From Nitrososphaerales archaeon TH526 (GTDB lineage Archaea > Thermoproteota > Nitrososphaeria > Nitrososphaerales > Nitrososphaeraceae), in the NCBI GenBank assembly GCA_014523665.1, contig JAATVR010000636.1, forward strand, positions 1 to 8,006: DNA of 8,006 nucleotides. Reading direction: 5' to 3'. The position numbers were made by a program, and so were the translations under genes. Within the stretch, counting starts at the first letter, position 1. Every line of letters begins with the position of its first letter. This document shows, piece after piece, positions 6,370 through 8,006 of the stretch. Under the pieces are notes generated by a model. The model made no database searches, was not told the origin of the DNA, and worked only from the letters and a program-made list of their open reading frames with translations.

Positions 6370-6924
6370 ATGCGAAAAATAAGAGAAAATATGACTGACC
6401 ATCATGGACTTAGTCAGACTAGTATACGCGAACTACTCAGAAAGAACTTGAGCTCTTCTATTAGAGTCGTCATACTGATGATGTTAATGACCGGTATTGC
6501 ATATCCACTTATCCTTACGGGAATAGGTCAAGGCATCTTTCCTTTTCAATCAAATGGAAGTATGATTACGCTGAATGGAAAGGACGCTGTGGGTTCCATA
6601 CTTATAGGCCAAGAATTTACTTCACCAAAATTTCTACATGCTAGACCGGCAGCACAAACAGCTTCAGGAGTTGATCCTCACATCACTCCGGAAGATGCTT
6701 TTGCACAAGCAGCAAACGTAAGCAAAGCGACAGAGATCCCGATTAATACCATTCTAACCCTTATCGAGCTAAATATAGAAAGAAACAGGATTGAAAATCT
6801 TATCGTATTTGCGCCGCAGTACGTTAATGTTCTAGATGTTAATACTGAACTGGTAAGACAATATCCAGAGGTTTACGCAGAGTACAGGGGTGAAACTACA
6901 CCCATATTGAGGGCTGACATTTAG
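6370..6924 (+). CDS. kdpC: Potassium-transporting ATPase subunit KdpC, compact form
   Basis: KdpC is the single-span accessory subunit that joins KdpA and KdpB and raises ATP affinity. The N-terminal 27 residues are polar. The membrane helix follows (about 31-52, ending in the conserved TGIAYPLILTGIGQGIFPFQ). The family signatures NGSMI (62-66) and GSILIGQEFTSPKFLHARP (75-93), then TASGVDPHITPEDA (97-110), and at the end APQYVNVLDVNTELV (148-162). Compared with E. coli KdpC, the stretch between the RPSAT-like motif and ASGLD is almost absent: about 5 residues in place of about 55. The total of 184 residues remains near-normal only because of extra sequence at both ends. The start ATG is fixed by the in-frame TAA just upstream; Met8 at 6391 is an alternative. 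The gene lies 22 bases after kdpB and is co-transcribed. Confidence 0.96.
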   Translation: MRKIRENMTDHHGLSQTSIRELLRKNLSSSIRVVILMMLMTGIAYPLILTGIGQGIFPFQSNGSMITLNGKDAVGSILIGQEFTSPKFLHARPAAQTASGVDPHITPEDAFAQAANVSKATEIPINTILTLIELNIERNRIENLIVFAPQYVNVLDVNTELVRQYPEVYAEYRGETTPILRADI

Positions 6925-6925
6925 C

Positions 6926-7012
6926 TTGGAACCAATAATATCATTATTTGTATCATTCTTGGTCATAAGCGCAGGAGTATTGGGATACTCTCTGCTAAAG
7001 GCAGAAAAGTAA
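6926..7012 (+). CDS. kdpF: KdpF-like small membrane peptide (28 aa)
   Basis: One base after the kdpC stop, a TTG opens 28 codons ending at TAA 7010-7012. The peptide begins LEPIISLFVSFLVISAG, a single hydrophobic helix, and ends VLGYSLLKAEK. Bacterial KdpF peptides have the same plan: about 28-30 residues, one helix, and a C-terminal G-Y-x(3)-A-L-x-x-A/P-E motif. KdpF stabilises the KdpABC complex. The match of the GYSLLKAEK tail, the size and the tight position make a KdpF assignment reasonable, although bacterial kdpF normally precedes kdpA. The in-frame TGA at 6908-6910 and the absence of ATG leave TTG (6926) as the best start; GAGGG at about 6909-6913 is a possible ribosome site. Translational coupling to kdpC is likely. 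Confidence 0.7.
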   Translation: MEPIISLFVSFLVISAGVLGYSLLKAEK

Positions 7013-7021
7013 AAGGTCTTT

Positions 7022-7050
7022 CACCAAAACATCGTGGTTTTTTTTGGGTG
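7022..7050 (+). terminator. Oligo-T terminator of the kdp operon
   Basis: Eight T residues (7038-7045) lie about 25 bases after the kdpF stop. CACCAAAA (7022-7029) can pair with TTTTGGGTG (7042-7050) with one bulged G, giving a weak hairpin around the T-run. This fits archaeal termination, and it separates the operon from the convergent minus-strand gene. Confidence 0.5.
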
Positions 7051-7124
7051 TCTAGAATCCTTAGGTGAACACAAGAATACCCTTTCCTTCAACAAGAGGA
7101 GAACAATTAACATCGAATTCATTA

Positions 7125-7565
7125 TTATCTTAATCCTATCACGGAGTTTTGTGGATGTCGGCAGTTGCAAGCAGCACTTTTACAACGACTGTTTCTATCC
7201 TTATAAAGAGAGAATGCGTGGTTGCAATTTAGGTAATTGCATATGGGATCTGGTTCTTCCTCACCAAATACGTTAATCATTGGCCTCATATGAGGATGCT
7301 GTTGTTCGACGATCTCCGTTCTTTCTTGTCTCAATCGAGATACTCCTGTAGGTCGTTTATCGCTATTTACCATATCACTTGCTATCAATTGTTTCTCGCT
7401 TGGTAGAATTCTATTCCCTAAAAGTTCATTCCTTTCTAAGCGTTCTTTTTTCCAATGACAGCTCCAGCAGTATTTACACTTAACACATGTAAAGGAAGTC
7501 CTGTAATCACAACATCTGCAAATGTTGTACTTCCAGGATGAAGTTTCTCTGATGTATTCATGCAT
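7125..7565 (-). CDS. Double zinc-cluster protein (146 aa), family unnamed
   Basis: The protein has two Cys/His clusters around a charged middle. The first includes C16, C18, C19 and the regular run C27-x2-C30-x2-C33-x2-C36, rich in aromatic residues (KYCWSCHWKKE). The second, near the C-terminus, has C109-x4-C114-x-H116, then C128, C133 and C135, then HPQN and a final IGL. The tail pattern C-x-C-x-HP-x-N-x3-IG resembles ones I associate with small zinc-binding proteins of Thaumarchaeota, from memory only. Residues 40-100 are highly charged and probably helical or disordered. The ATG at 7565 follows an in-frame TAA seven codons upstream, and a TATA-like box sits about 35 bases before it, so the leader would be short. 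The gene converges on kdpF. A role in DNA/RNA or protein binding is inferred from the zinc clusters; nothing links it to potassium transport. Confidence 0.72.
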   Translation of the reverse strand: MHEYIRETSSWKYNICRCCDYRTSFTCVKCKYCWSCHWKKERLERNELLGNRILPSEKQLIASDMVNSDKRPTGVSRLRQERTEIVEQQHPHMRPMINVFGEEEPDPICNYLNCNHAFSLYKDRNSRCKSAACNCRHPQNSVIGLR

Positions 7566-7597
7566 GGGAATTTGACCTCTTGTTTATTTTGGTTGAG

Positions 7598-7606
7598 TAT
7601 ATCAAA
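7598..7606 (-). promoter_or_regulatory. TATA box for the minus-strand zinc-cluster gene
   Basis: Read on the minus strand this is TTTGATATA. It lies about 33-41 bases before the ATG at 7565, so transcription would start around 7575 and leave roughly a 10-base leader, typical of archaeal mRNAs. Confidence 0.4.
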
Positions 7607-7713
7607 TGTAATACTCTCAGCTAGAATAAAACTTGGTGTAAATGAAATCAATTAATACAATAGTTGAATATAGATCTATGCGGTTTTAGACAAACTTTCT
7701 TGGAGAATATTGA

Positions 7714-7827
7714 ATGGTTGACGGTTGTAGATCATCATCACCGAGCATGGGGGGCCACGGATCCTTGATGATTATTTGGCACAGCCAAGGTCCACAGGGG
7801 GAAAGCGTTGAAGTGTCTTGTTTTTAA
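7714..7827 (+). CDS. Possible 37-residue ORF over a G-rich, foldable patch
   Basis: An ATG at 7714 opens 37 codons ending at TAA 7825-7827. The product begins MVDGCRSSSPSMGGHG, continues with a short hydrophobic LMIIW segment and ends ESVEVSCF. I recognise no family. A TATA-like GAATATAGA lies about 45 bases upstream and a T-run overlaps the stop. The same bases fold well: TTGGC (7776-7780) pairs with GCCAA (7784-7788) around ACA, and ATCATCA (7734-7740) pairs with TGATGAT (7766-7772). A small non-coding RNA is therefore an equally good reading, and chance is possible. Confidence 0.22.
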   Translation: MVDGCRSSSPSMGGHGSLMIIWHSQGPQGESVEVSCF

Positions 7828-7847
7828 TATAGATCATATAGATCTAG

Positions 7848-7856
7848 TTTAAATTA
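7848..7856 (+). promoter_or_regulatory. TATA box for the gene at 7888
   Basis: TTTAAATTA is a good archaeal TATA candidate. It predicts transcription from about 7876-7882, so the mRNA of the gene at 7888 would have almost no leader. The TAGATC dyad at 7830-7846 ends directly before it, where a regulator could act. Confidence 0.4.
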
Positions 7857-7887
7857 TTCATATCAGCTTTCGTGATACAGATTAGAA

Positions 7888-8006
7888 ATGATCCCTTCCA
7901 TGAGACGAGTAAACATCACTGTTATGATGTTTATCATCGCGCCGCTTTTTATTTCAAATTTTGCCTCAGGTAATGTTCTTGGACAGGATGATGAGTCTGA
8001 GTCATA
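7888..8006 (+). CDS. N-terminus of a secreted or membrane-anchored protein (partial)
   Basis: The gene runs off the right edge; only the first 39 codons are present. They encode a typical export signal: a basic start (MRRVN after MIPS), a hydrophobic core (about residues 10-23, VMMFIIAPLFIS) and a polar stretch NFASGNVLGQ leading into acidic DDESES. A cleavage site after FASG or nearby is plausible. Two in-frame ATGs are available, 7888 and 7900; the second starts right at the basic residues and gives the more standard signal peptide, while the first suits the predicted transcript start. Nothing in the visible part identifies the mature protein. Confidence 0.62.
   Translation, partial: MIPSMRRVNITVMMFIIAPLFISNFASGNVLGQDDESES

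Larger units (their letters stand above)
7566..7887. other. Divergent intergenic region with palindromes and a G-rich patch
   Basis: This 322-base gap separates the minus-strand zinc-cluster gene from the plus-strand gene at 7888. It holds the promoters of both, the perfect palindrome ATAGATCTAT (7670-7679), a TAGATC dyad at 7830-7846 (TAGATC, 5 bases, GATCTA), and a G/C-rich patch (about 7741-7805). The patch overlaps a 37-codon plus-strand frame described separately. Confidence 0.5.

Noticed and set aside
7034..7276. 80-codon plus-strand frame after the kdp terminator
   Set aside because: It starts within the terminator T-run and is mostly antisense to the Cys-rich minus-strand gene, whose metal-ligand spacing is much more gene-like.
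7436..7651. 71-codon minus-strand frame overlapping the zinc-cluster gene
   Set aside because: It shares DNA with the N-terminal Cys cluster in another frame, its start lies upstream of the TATA box used by the better gene, and it has no motif.
7988..8006. C/D-box-like GATGATGA and CTGA near the right edge
   Set aside because: Both fall in the coding sequence for the acidic DDESES stretch and are too close together for a C/D guide RNA.
1..8006. CRISPR arrays, insertion sequences, tRNA or rRNA genes, and a KdpD/KdpE pair
   Set aside because: I looked for regularly spaced repeats, transposase motifs with terminal inverted repeats, cloverleaf folds, and kinase or receiver motifs, and saw none.

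Overview
The window most likely comes from an archaeon, probably an ammonia-oxidising Thaumarchaeote (Nitrososphaerales type). This is inferred from AT-rich intergenic DNA, TATA-type boxes a short distance before the starts, several TTG starts, oligo-T stops in place of classical bacterial terminators, and small Cys-rich zinc-binding proteins typical of those genomes. No rRNA or tRNA gene is present to confirm it.

Layout. Positions 1-318 hold no convincing gene. A 56-residue B-box-like zinc-finger protein lies at 319-489 and is followed by an oligo-T/hairpin stop. Positions 490-841 are mostly non-coding, with a perfect 7-bp inverted repeat (673-689) and a 12-bp palindrome (776-787) just before a TATA box. 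An unrecognised 194-residue protein with paired CxxC motifs follows (842-1426) and ends in an imperfect hairpin. Positions 1427-1679 carry candidate promoter elements for the next transcription unit.

The core is a potassium-uptake operon on the plus strand. In order: a membrane-anchored protein with a probable PRC-barrel-like C-terminal domain (1680-2156), a 36-residue single-span microprotein (2195-2305), kdpA (2309-3934), kdpB (3936-6347), kdpC (6370-6924) and a 28-residue KdpF-like peptide from a TTG codon (6926-7012). An oligo-T terminator follows. KdpA is the K+-selective subunit, KdpB the P-type ATPase, KdpC the accessory subunit, and KdpF a small stabilising peptide in bacteria. No KdpD/KdpE sensor pair is in the window, so control must come from elsewhere; the PRC-like membrane protein and the microprotein are the local candidates.

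Three features of the pump are non-standard compared with the E. coli proteins. KdpB has an approximately 55-residue N/S/G-rich N-terminal extension and an approximately 75-residue charged insertion in the nucleotide-binding domain. KdpC lacks about 50 residues from the middle of its soluble domain. KdpF sits at the 3' rather than the 5' end.

Downstream, a convergent minus-strand gene (7125-7565) encodes a 146-residue protein with two Cys/His clusters. Positions 7566-7887 hold its promoter, TAGATC palindromes and a G-rich patch that could be a 37-codon ORF or a structured RNA. The window ends inside a plus-strand gene for a secreted or membrane-anchored protein that begins at 7888.
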